Positions 1 through 5,884 of a DNA stretch of 13,543 nt are shown one piece after another. The translations under genes were made by a program, and so were the position numbers. The stretch's first letter is position 1. Each line of letters starts with the position of its first letter. Source of the DNA: an uncultured Sphingosinicella sp. (GTDB taxonomy: Bacteria; Pseudomonadota; Alphaproteobacteria; Sphingomonadales; Sphingomonadaceae); assembly GCA_946886275.1 (NCBI GenBank), contig CAMPIH010000051.1, positions 1 to 13,543 of the forward strand. The letters run 5' to 3'. The notes under the pieces were generated by a model. That model worked only from the letters and a program-made list of their open reading frames with translations. It was not told the origin of the DNA and did not search any database.

Positions 1-684
1 CGGCGGATCGCCAGGGCGGCAGCGGCGCCCGAGCTCGATATCGAGATCACCGCCAATCAATGGTGGTGGGACGTGCGCTATCTGAGCGACGATCCCAGCC
101 GGATCATCCAGACCGCGAACGAGCTTCATTTGCCGGCCGGAGTGACGGCGAGAATCAGCCTCAAGTCGAACGACGTCATCCACAGCTTCTGGGTGCCCAA
201 TCTGGCGGGCAAGCAGGACCTGATCCCCGGCCGGGTCAGCGATCTCAGCGTGCGGCCGCTTCGCGAAGGCCGATATCGCGGCCAGTGCGCCGAATTTTGC
301 GGGCTCCAGCATGCCCATATGGCGCTCGACGTGACGGTGGAATCGCCGGCCGCCTTCGCCGCCTGGAGGCAGCGGCAGAGCCGGCCTGCGCCGCCGCCGC
401 GAACGCCGCTTCAACTGGCCGGCTTCAACTATGTGACGACCCGCGAATGCGCCTCGTGCCACAATATCGCCGGCACTCCGGCATCGGGGCAGGTCGCGCC
501 TGACCTCACCCATTTCGCCAGCCGGCGGTCGATCGGCGCCGGCACCTTCCCGATGAGCCGCGGCCATCTCTACGCCTGGATCGCCGACCCGCAGAGCGCG
601 AAGCCCGGCAACAACATGCCCTATGTCGGGCTCGAGCCGAACGAGCTTCACGCCATCGTCGCCTATCTGGAGACGCTCCGGTGA
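1..684 (+). CDS. coxB: Cytochrome c oxidase subunit II with fused cytochrome c domain (caa3 type), 5'-truncated
   Basis: This is the electron-entry subunit of a caa3-type haem-copper oxidase. It takes electrons on a periplasmic haem c and passes them through the binuclear CuA centre to haem a in subunit I. The fragment is open from base 1 and holds 227 residues. The N-terminal signal and the two membrane helices lie outside the window. The CuA ligands are all present in fragment numbering: H61 (in HSFW), C96, E98, C100, H104 and M107. Their spacing matches that of mitochondrial subunit II. A proline-rich linker (about 125-133) leads to a cytochrome c domain with haem motif CASCH (C150, C153, H154) and probable axial Met M206 (NNMPY). 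The stop overlaps the GTG start of coxA by four bases, so the two are probably translationally coupled. The GTG at 73 lies inside the cupredoxin domain and is not a plausible start. Identification is secure; the gene is incomplete only because of the window edge. Confidence 0.96.
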   Translation, partial: RRIARAAAAPELDIEITANQWWWDVRYLSDDPSRIIQTANELHLPAGVTARISLKSNDVIHSFWVPNLAGKQDLIPGRVSDLSVRPLREGRYRGQCAEFCGLQHAHMALDVTVESPAAFAAWRQRQSRPAPPPRTPLQLAGFNYVTTRECASCHNIAGTPASGQVAPDLTHFASRRSIGAGTFPMSRGHLYAWIADPQSAKPGNNMPYVGLEPNELHAIVAYLETLR

Positions 685-2612
685 AGGTGCGGACGAACCC
701 CTACGATCATGACCGGGACGGCCACGATCTGACCGGCGAGGCGCTGCACGCAAGACTCGAAAAGACCTGGGGACGGCAACCGGGACTGTGGGGATGGCTC
801 AGCACGGTCGACCACAAGGAAGTGGCCCGTCGCTACCTGATCACCGCCTTCGTCTTCATGATCCTCGGCGGGATCCTCGCCGCCCTGATCCGGCTCCAGC
901 TCGCCCGGCCGGAGAGCGGCCTGATCGACCCCGACCGCTACAACCAGATCTTCACCATGCACGGAACGACGATGATGTTCCTGTTCGCGGTGCCGGTGAT
1001 GGAGGCGATGGCGGTCTACCTGATCCCGCTGATGCTCGGCACGCGCAACATCGCCTTCCCCCGGCTCAACGCCTTCAGCTATTTCGTCTATCTGAGCGGC
1101 GGAACCCTGCTTTGGGTCGCCTTCGTCATGGATGTCGGCCCCGACGCCGGCTGGTTCTCCTACGTGCCGCTGGCGGGTCCGGAATATTCGCCCGGCAAGC
1201 GGGTCGACGTCTGGGCGCAGATGGTGACCTTCACCGAGGTCGCGGCACTGGCCGTCGCGGTGGAGATCGTCGCCACCATCCTCAAGCAGAGAGCGCCGGG
1301 AATGAGCCTGGCGAAGATGCCGCTCTTCGCCTGGGCGATGCTCGTCGTCTCGCTGATGATCATCATGTCGATGCCTTCGGTGACGCTGGCGTCCGGAATG
1401 CTGCTTTCGGACCGGCTGGTCGGGACCCAGTTCTTCAACAGCTTCGAGAATGGCGACAGCCTGCTGTGGCAGCACCTGTTCTGGTTCTTCGGCCACCCGG
1501 AAGTCTATATCATCTTCCTTCCGGCGACCGGCTTCGTCAGCGAGATCGTCCAGACGTTCAGCCGGCGCCCGACCTTCGGCTATACCGCCATCGTCGCCGC
1601 CCTGGTCGGCACCGGGCTGCTCGCCTTCGGCCTGTGGGTCCACCACATGTTCGCGACCGGACTGCCGAGGCTGGGCTTCGCCTTCTACACCGCCGCCAGC
1701 ATGGCGGTTTCGATCCCGACCGGGATCCAGATCTTCTGCTGGATCGCGACGATGTGGGACGGCCGGCCCCGATTCCAGGTGCCCCTCCTGTGGGTGATCG
1801 GGTTCATCGTCACCTTCGTCATCGGCGGCCTCACCGGAGTCATGCTGGCGAGCGTTCCGATCGACCTCCAGCTTCATGACACCTATTTCGTCGTCGCCCA
1901 TTTCCACTACGTGCTGATCGGCGGCGCCGTCTTCCCGTTGCTCGGAGCGATCACCTACTGGTTCCCGAAGATGACCGGCAGGATGATGTCGGACGGGTTG
2001 GGCAAGCTGACCTTCTGGATGAGCTTCGTCGGCTTCCAGATCGCCTTCTTCCCGATGCACATCCTCGGCGTGATGGGCATGCCGAGACGGGTCTACACCT
2101 ATCCGGAAGGGCTCGGCTGGGAGACTCTGAACCGGGTCTCCTCGCTCGGCGCCGCCATCTTCGCGCTCAGCCTCGGCCTGTTCCTGGTCAACGCTCTGGT
2201 GTCGATGCGCCGGGGCAAGGTGGCGGGCCCCAATCCCTGGGACGCGCCGGGCCTCGAATGGGCGACCTCGTCGCCGCCGCCGAGCTATAACCATGCCCAC
2301 ATTCCCGTCTCGACGGGCCGGACCCCGCTTTGGGAAGACCGGGTCCATCTGCCGGTGATGAAAGGGCTTCGGGTCGACGACCGCGAGCTTCTTCTCACCA
2401 CGGTGATCGACGCCAGCCCCGACCTTCGCGAGCCCTCAGCCGAGCCCAGCCCTTGGCCCTTCATCGCCTCGCTGGCGGTGGCGGCGGTGTTCGTCTCGTC
2501 GATGTTCACGCCTTGGGCGGTGGCGATCGGCGCGATCCCGATCGGCGCGGCGCTCACCGCCTGGTTCTGGCCGAAGGATCCGACCCTCCATCCCGAACCG
2601 GTGATCGACTGA
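681..2612 (+). CDS. coxA: Cytochrome c oxidase subunit I (caa3 type) lacking canonical D- and K-channel residues
   Basis: This is the catalytic subunit that reduces O2 to water at the haem a3-CuB centre in the inner membrane. All redox ligands are visible: H94 and H409 for haem a, H407 for haem a3, and H272, H321 and H322 for CuB. Y276 of GHPEVY is the cross-linked tyrosine. E274, corresponding to the Glu at the top of the D channel, is kept, as is the MPRR motif (467-470). Aligned from memory to the Rhodobacter aa3 enzyme, the D-channel entry Asp is N123 (GTRNIAFP) and the K-channel Lys is Q350 (PTGIQIF). At 643 residues it is longer than the usual roughly 550, because two extra C-terminal helices (about 593-630) follow the 12-helix core, as in Bacillus-type caa3 enzymes. 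The start is a GTG that overlaps the coxB stop. The family call is certain; whether the enzyme pumps protons is unknown. Confidence 0.97.
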   Translation: MKVRTNPYDHDRDGHDLTGEALHARLEKTWGRQPGLWGWLSTVDHKEVARRYLITAFVFMILGGILAALIRLQLARPESGLIDPDRYNQIFTMHGTTMMFLFAVPVMEAMAVYLIPLMLGTRNIAFPRLNAFSYFVYLSGGTLLWVAFVMDVGPDAGWFSYVPLAGPEYSPGKRVDVWAQMVTFTEVAALAVAVEIVATILKQRAPGMSLAKMPLFAWAMLVVSLMIIMSMPSVTLASGMLLSDRLVGTQFFNSFENGDSLLWQHLFWFFGHPEVYIIFLPATGFVSEIVQTFSRRPTFGYTAIVAALVGTGLLAFGLWVHHMFATGLPRLGFAFYTAASMAVSIPTGIQIFCWIATMWDGRPRFQVPLLWVIGFIVTFVIGGLTGVMLASVPIDLQLHDTYFVVAHFHYVLIGGAVFPLLGAITYWFPKMTGRMMSDGLGKLTFWMSFVGFQIAFFPMHILGVMGMPRRVYTYPEGLGWETLNRVSSLGAAIFALSLGLFLVNALVSMRRGKVAGPNPWDAPGLEWATSSPPPSYNHAHIPVSTGRTPLWEDRVHLPVMKGLRVDDRELLLTTVIDASPDLREPSAEPSPWPFIASLAVAAVFVSSMFTPWAVAIGAIPIGAALTAWFWPKDPTLHPEPVID

Positions 2613-3226
2613 TGCTCCAGCCCCGCTTCAGCGGCGATCTCGCCAGGCTCCACACCCACGGCTTCAGCCACCGCGCGCTGACCTGGTGGGGGGTGATGGC
2701 CTTCTTCCTCATCGAGGGCACCGCCTTCCTGATGGCGATCGCCTCCTATTTCTTCCTGATGAACCAGGAGCAGGCCTGGCCGCCGCCCCCGTTCGAGCCG
2801 CCCGACCTGCTCGCCGGAACCCTGTTCACGGTCGTCATGCTGCTCAGCGAGATTCCCAACACGGCGGCGAAGCATGCGGCCGAGAAGGGCAAGCTTCGGC
2901 TGCTTCGGCGGCTGATGCTGGTCGACGTCGCGATCGGGGCGGTGTTGATCGGGCTTCGGGCGTGGGAGTTCGCCTCGCTCAACGTCCTCTGGTACGACAA
3001 TGCCTATGGCTCGATCATCTGGGCCCTTCTCCTCCTCCACGCCGTCCATTTCATCACCGACTGGGTCGACACCATCGTCCTCGCCGGCCTGATCCACGGC
3101 AATCATGGCCTCGAAGGGCGGCGTTTCGTCGATGCCAGCGAGAATTGCCTCTATTGGCGCTTCGTCTGGCTGGTCTGGCTGCCGATCTACGTGCTGATCT
3201 ACTGGCTGCCGCGGTGGGTGTCGTGA
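2612..3226 (+). CDS. coxC: Cytochrome c oxidase subunit III, short five-helix form
   Basis: This is subunit III of the haem-copper oxidase, an integral membrane protein that stabilises subunit I and its proton uptake side. It has 204 residues, against about 260 for the seven-helix form. Five hydrophobic segments are visible at about 23-49, 66-84, 98-118, 132-156 and 180-199. The first resembles canonical helix III, with a buried glutamate (E35 in FLIEG) followed by a WPPPPFEPP loop. The C-terminus (SENCLYWRFVWLVWLPIY, from 176) matches the conserved last helix of the family. The two missing N-terminal helices probably correspond to the extra helices at the C-terminus of CoxA. The ATG at 2612 shares one base with the coxA TGA. 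The frame is open further upstream, but that part lies within coxA and shows no family similarity, so the overlapping ATG is preferred. Confidence 0.92.
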   Translation: MLQPRFSGDLARLHTHGFSHRALTWWGVMAFFLIEGTAFLMAIASYFFLMNQEQAWPPPPFEPPDLLAGTLFTVVMLLSEIPNTAAKHAAEKGKLRLLRRLMLVDVAIGAVLIGLRAWEFASLNVLWYDNAYGSIIWALLLLHAVHFITDWVDTIVLAGLIHGNHGLEGRRFVDASENCLYWRFVWLVWLPIYVLIYWLPRWVS

Positions 3227-3558
3227 TGAGGCCGCGAAGCACGATCGAGCATTTCGCGCCCTGGCTCGGGCTCGTCGCTGCCGGGCTCGGCTGGGGCCTG
3301 TCGCACCAGATCGGAAGCAATGCCGTGTTCGACGATTGCCGGGTGGCGGGCAACGGCTTCGTCCTGATCATCTGCCTCGCCGGGCTGATCATCGTCGCCG
3401 CCGGCGGCTGGTTCTCGTTCGACATCTGGCGAAAGCGAGAGGAGAGCGAGGGCCGGCGCTTCATCGGCCTGATCGGCGCCCTGCTCGCGGCGCTCGCCGC
3501 CTTCGCCGTCCTCCTTCAGGCGATCTCCGCGATCATCCTGCCGAGGTGCCTGGCATGA
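3226..3558 (+). CDS. Small three-helix membrane protein of the cox cluster, unknown function
   Basis: I do not recognise this 110-residue protein. It has three hydrophobic stretches (about 9-27, 44-66 and 79-105). A basic loop, RKREESEGRR (69-78), lies between helices 2 and 3. With the basic N-terminus (MRPRS), the positive-inside rule puts the N-terminus and this loop in the cytoplasm. H27, C38 (in FDDC) and C108, three residues from the end, then fall on the periplasmic side, where they could form a disulfide or bind a metal. It overlaps coxC by one base and ctaG by four, so it is almost certainly co-expressed with the oxidase. An accessory subunit or an assembly/copper-handling factor is a reasonable inference from position alone. 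The start is the ATG inside the coxC stop region (GTGATGA). Confidence 0.8.
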   Translation: MRPRSTIEHFAPWLGLVAAGLGWGLSHQIGSNAVFDDCRVAGNGFVLIICLAGLIIVAAGGWFSFDIWRKREESEGRRFIGLIGALLAALAAFAVLLQAISAIILPRCLA

Positions 3559-4430
3559 AGCGCCTGCTCGTCGCGGCCCTGATCCTGTCCGCTTCGCCGG
3601 CGCTCGCCCATGGCGGCGAGCGCCACGAGATCGGCTGGACGACCTCGCCCATCGTCCTCGTCCCGCTGCTGATCATGGCCTTGCTCTACGCGATCGGCTT
3701 CGGCCGGCTGTGGCGCCGGTCCGATCTCGGCCGGCCAGTCTTGCGCGGCGAAGCGATCCTGTTCGCTCTCGGCTGGATCACGCTTGCCGGGGCGCTGGTG
3801 TCGCCGCTCCACGAGGCAGGCGAGCTGAGCTTCACCATGCACATGATCGAGCACGAGATCATCATGCTGGTGTCCGCGCTCCTCATCGTCCTGTCACGTC
3901 CAGGGGCAGCCTTGATGTGGGCCTTCCCGGCCCGCCTTCGGCGCCCGCTCGGCGCCGTTTCGCGCTGGAGGCCGTGGCGGATCCTCGCCGATCCGTTCGT
4001 GGCGACCGCGATCCAGGCGGTCGTCATCATCGTCTGGCACGTGCCGTGGCTGTTCGAGCTGACCCTGAGAAGCGAAGCCTGGCACATCGCCCAGCATCTC
4101 TCCTTCATCGGCAGCGCCCTCCTCTTCTGGTGGGCGATGGCGAACACCCGGTCCGGGCGCGCCGGCGCCCTCATCGCCGCCTTGTGCCTGTTCGTCACCT
4201 CGATGATCGGCGGCGGGCTGGGCGCTCTCATGGCCTTCTCGGCAAGCCCCTGGTACCAGGGCTATGCCGAGCTCGGGCTGACCCCGTTCGGATTGACTCC
4301 CGAGGAAGACCAGCAGCTCGCCGGACTCATCATGTGGGTTCCGGGCGGCCTCTACCATCTCGTCGCGGCCTTGTGGTTCCTCCTTCGCGGCCTGGGGGAC
4401 GAGGAGAGCGATCATGCCGTCGCCCGCTAG
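3555..4430 (+). CDS. ctaG: Caa3-type cytochrome c oxidase assembly factor CtaG
   Basis: This is a polytopic inner-membrane protein of the caa3_CtaG family, required in Bacillus for formation of active caa3 oxidase, probably at the copper insertion step. It is unrelated to Cox11, which is also called CtaG in some proteobacteria. The 291-residue product begins with a signal-like segment (about 1-18, ending ALA before HGGERHE). About seven hydrophobic segments follow. Family-typical motifs are visible: SPLHEAGELSFTMHMIEHEIIM (starting at 83), with several histidines and H100 close together; WHVPWLFE (161-168); AQHLSFIGSALLFWW (179-193); and QLAGLIMWVPGGLYHL near the C-terminus (254-269). The histidine-rich helices are the likely metal-handling sites, by inference. 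The ATG overlaps the preceding stop by four bases. The 3' end overlaps the next gene by 17 bases. Confidence 0.93.
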   Translation: MKRLLVAALILSASPALAHGGERHEIGWTTSPIVLVPLLIMALLYAIGFGRLWRRSDLGRPVLRGEAILFALGWITLAGALVSPLHEAGELSFTMHMIEHEIIMLVSALLIVLSRPGAALMWAFPARLRRPLGAVSRWRPWRILADPFVATAIQAVVIIVWHVPWLFELTLRSEAWHIAQHLSFIGSALLFWWAMANTRSGRAGALIAALCLFVTSMIGGGLGALMAFSASPWYQGYAELGLTPFGLTPEEDQQLAGLIMWVPGGLYHLVAALWFLLRGLGDEESDHAVAR

Positions 4431-4842
4431 GCCCTGGAGCTGGCGCCGGGTCGCTGCCTTCGCCGCGCCCGCCTTGCTCGTCGTCGGGATCGGCGCCGCG
4501 GTGATGGTCGAGCAACTGAAGGAAGAGCAGGATCGCCGAAGCCGGGCCGAAGCGATCACCGGCGGCAACGTCGAAACGGGCCGGCACAAATTCTCGGCTT
4601 ATGGCTGCGGCGGCTGCCATAGCCTCACCGGCGTTCCTCAGGCGCGCGGCCTGGTCGGTCCGACCCTCGATGGAATCGGCAGCCGGGCGGTGCTTGCCGG
4701 CCGGCTCGAGAACAAGCCGGACAATCTCGTCCGCTGGATCCGGGATCCCCAGTCGGTCGCCCCGGGGACGGCGATGCCCGACCTCGATGTCGGTGCCGCC
4801 GACGCGCGCGACATCGCCGCCTTCCTCTACGACCGATCATGA
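4414..4842 (+). CDS. Membrane-anchored monohaem c-type cytochrome
   Basis: This is a class I c-type cytochrome, probably the electron donor to the CoxB haem domain or a carrier between a periplasmic dehydrogenase and the oxidase. The 142-residue product has an N-terminal uncleaved anchor (about 12-32, preceded by basic SWRR). A short charged linker follows, then a haem domain with CGGCH (C65, C68, H69) and probable distal ligand M121 in GTAMPDLDV. The pattern NLVRWIRDPQSVAPGTAMP closely resembles the fused haem domain of CoxB (AWIADPQSAKPGNNMP), so the two domains may share an origin. The ATG lies 17 bases inside the end of ctaG, and the stop overlaps the next ATG by four bases. The exact redox partner cannot be read from the sequence. 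Confidence 0.92.
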   Translation: MPSPARPWSWRRVAAFAAPALLVVGIGAAVMVEQLKEEQDRRSRAEAITGGNVETGRHKFSAYGCGGCHSLTGVPQARGLVGPTLDGIGSRAVLAGRLENKPDNLVRWIRDPQSVAPGTAMPDLDVGAADARDIAAFLYDRS

Positions 4843-5651
4843 CCAGGCTTCTCGCCTTCCTCTGCCTGATGCTCGGTTCCTGTACGGAGGCGCCGAAAGT
4901 GCTCAGGGTCTGCGCCGATCCCAACAACCTGCCCTTCTCCAACCAGGCCGGACAGGGCTTCGAGAACCGCATCGCCGAGCTCGTCGCCGCCGAGCTCGGC
5001 CGAGATGTTGAGTGGGAGTGGTGGGCGCAGCGCCGCGGCAATGTGCGCGAGACGCTCAATGCCGGGCTGTGCGACCTCATCCCTGGGGTCGGCGCCGGCC
5101 TCGAGACGCTTGCGACCACCGCCCCTTATTATGCCAGCGCCTATGTCGCCGTGACCCGAGCCGACCGCGCGCTCGACATCGCCTCGTTCGACGACCCGCG
5201 CCTCGCCGGCCTGAAGATCGGGGTGCAGATGATCGGCGACGATTTCGCCAATACGCCGCCCGCCCACGCATTGTCGCGACGGGGGCTGATCGACAATGTC
5301 CGCGGCTATATGATCTACGGCGACTATTCGAACGCCGCGCCCCAGGCCGACATCCTGTCGGCCGTGTCCTCCGGCGCCGTCGACGTCGCTTTCGTGTGGG
5401 GGCCGGTGGTCGGCTATTTCGCGCGCCGGGCGCCGGCCGAGCTGAGGATCCGGCCGCTCGCGAGCGAGGACCGGATCAGCGAGATGCCGATGGCCTTCGG
5501 TGTCGCGATGGGCGTCCGGCGGCGCGACGAGGCGCTCAAGTCTGAGGTGGAACGGGCTCTTGCGGAGCGCCGGGGCGCGATCCGGCAGATCCTCGCCGAT
5601 TATGGCGTCCCGCTCGTCGAGGCGCCGCCGCCGGTCGAGGACGACGACTGA
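4839..5651 (+). CDS. MoxJ/XoxJ-like periplasmic solute-binding lipoprotein (quinoprotein dehydrogenase-associated)
   Basis: This is a periplasmic binding-protein-fold protein of the group found beside PQQ-dependent alcohol dehydrogenases (MoxJ/XoxJ type). Family members are thought to help maturation or activation of the dehydrogenase rather than feed an ABC transporter, and no permease or ATPase gene is present here. The 270-residue product has a short hydrophobic leader with a lipobox (LGSC, C15), predicting a lipid-anchored protein. The mature start, LRVCADPNNLPFSN (22-35), is the family signature. C25 and C78 (in LCDLIPG) are a candidate disulfide. YYASAYVAVTR (97-107) and DVAFVWGPVVGYFA (182-195) are typical hinge-region segments. 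The C-terminus is acidic (EDDD). It is the last gene of the coupled operon and overlaps the cytochrome stop by four bases. The family call is good; the substrate or partner is unknown. Confidence 0.85.
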   Translation: MTRLLAFLCLMLGSCTEAPKVLRVCADPNNLPFSNQAGQGFENRIAELVAAELGRDVEWEWWAQRRGNVRETLNAGLCDLIPGVGAGLETLATTAPYYASAYVAVTRADRALDIASFDDPRLAGLKIGVQMIGDDFANTPPAHALSRRGLIDNVRGYMIYGDYSNAAPQADILSAVSSGAVDVAFVWGPVVGYFARRAPAELRIRPLASEDRISEMPMAFGVAMGVRRRDEALKSEVERALAERRGAIRQILADYGVPLVEAPPPVEDDD

Positions 5652-5688
5652 GGAGGAGAGCCGACAGCATTCTCGCTCGCAAAAGGGT

Positions 5689-5796
5689 CTAGCCCCAGAA
5701 GGTCTCGACGACGGCGTAGGCGATGGTCGCGAGGGAGCCGACGGCGACGAGCAGGCCCGTCCAGATCTGCCAGCGCGAGACGGCCTTGTCGGTCAT
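5689..5796 (-). CDS. Possible 35-residue single-helix membrane protein
   Basis: A short minus-strand frame starts at ATG 5796 and encodes 35 residues. It has a polar, basic N-terminus (MTDKAVSRW), one hydrophobic helix (about 11-31, rich in Leu, Val and Ala) and a short end, ETFWG. A G-run on the coding strand (complement of 5800-5804) lies three bases before the ATG and could serve as a weak ribosome site. The frame lies tail to tail with the cox operon in a stretch with no other gene. The composition is what a real small membrane protein would show, and the position suggests an oxidase accessory peptide. No family is recognised and no conservation test was possible. It could also be a chance frame in high-GC DNA. 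Confidence 0.5.
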   Translation of the reverse strand: MTDKAVSRWQIWTGLLVAVGSLATIAYAVVETFWG

Positions 5797-5872
5797 CTGC
5801 CCCCAACGCGGATCGGCGCCCGCGGGTCCCAAGGTGGATTCCTTGACGGGTCATGGATATGGCGGACGAAAC

Positions 5873-5878
5873 AGGAGG
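5873..5878 (+). promoter_or_regulatory. Strong Shine-Dalgarno site that decides the TTG start of amn
   Basis: A full AGGAGG lies six bases before TTG 5885, ideal spacing. There is no in-frame ATG nearby in the amn reading frame, so this site fixes the start at the TTG. Confidence 0.85.
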
Positions 5879-5884
5879 AAAGGC

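Noticed and set aside
663..2348. 561-codon open frame on the minus strand opposite coxA
   Set aside because: The product is rich in Arg, His, Asp and Gly without structure or motif, while the opposite strand encodes an unmistakable oxidase subunit.
5842..5872. TTGACG (5843-5848) as a -35 box for amn
   Set aside because: No acceptable -10 box is found 16-18 bases downstream.
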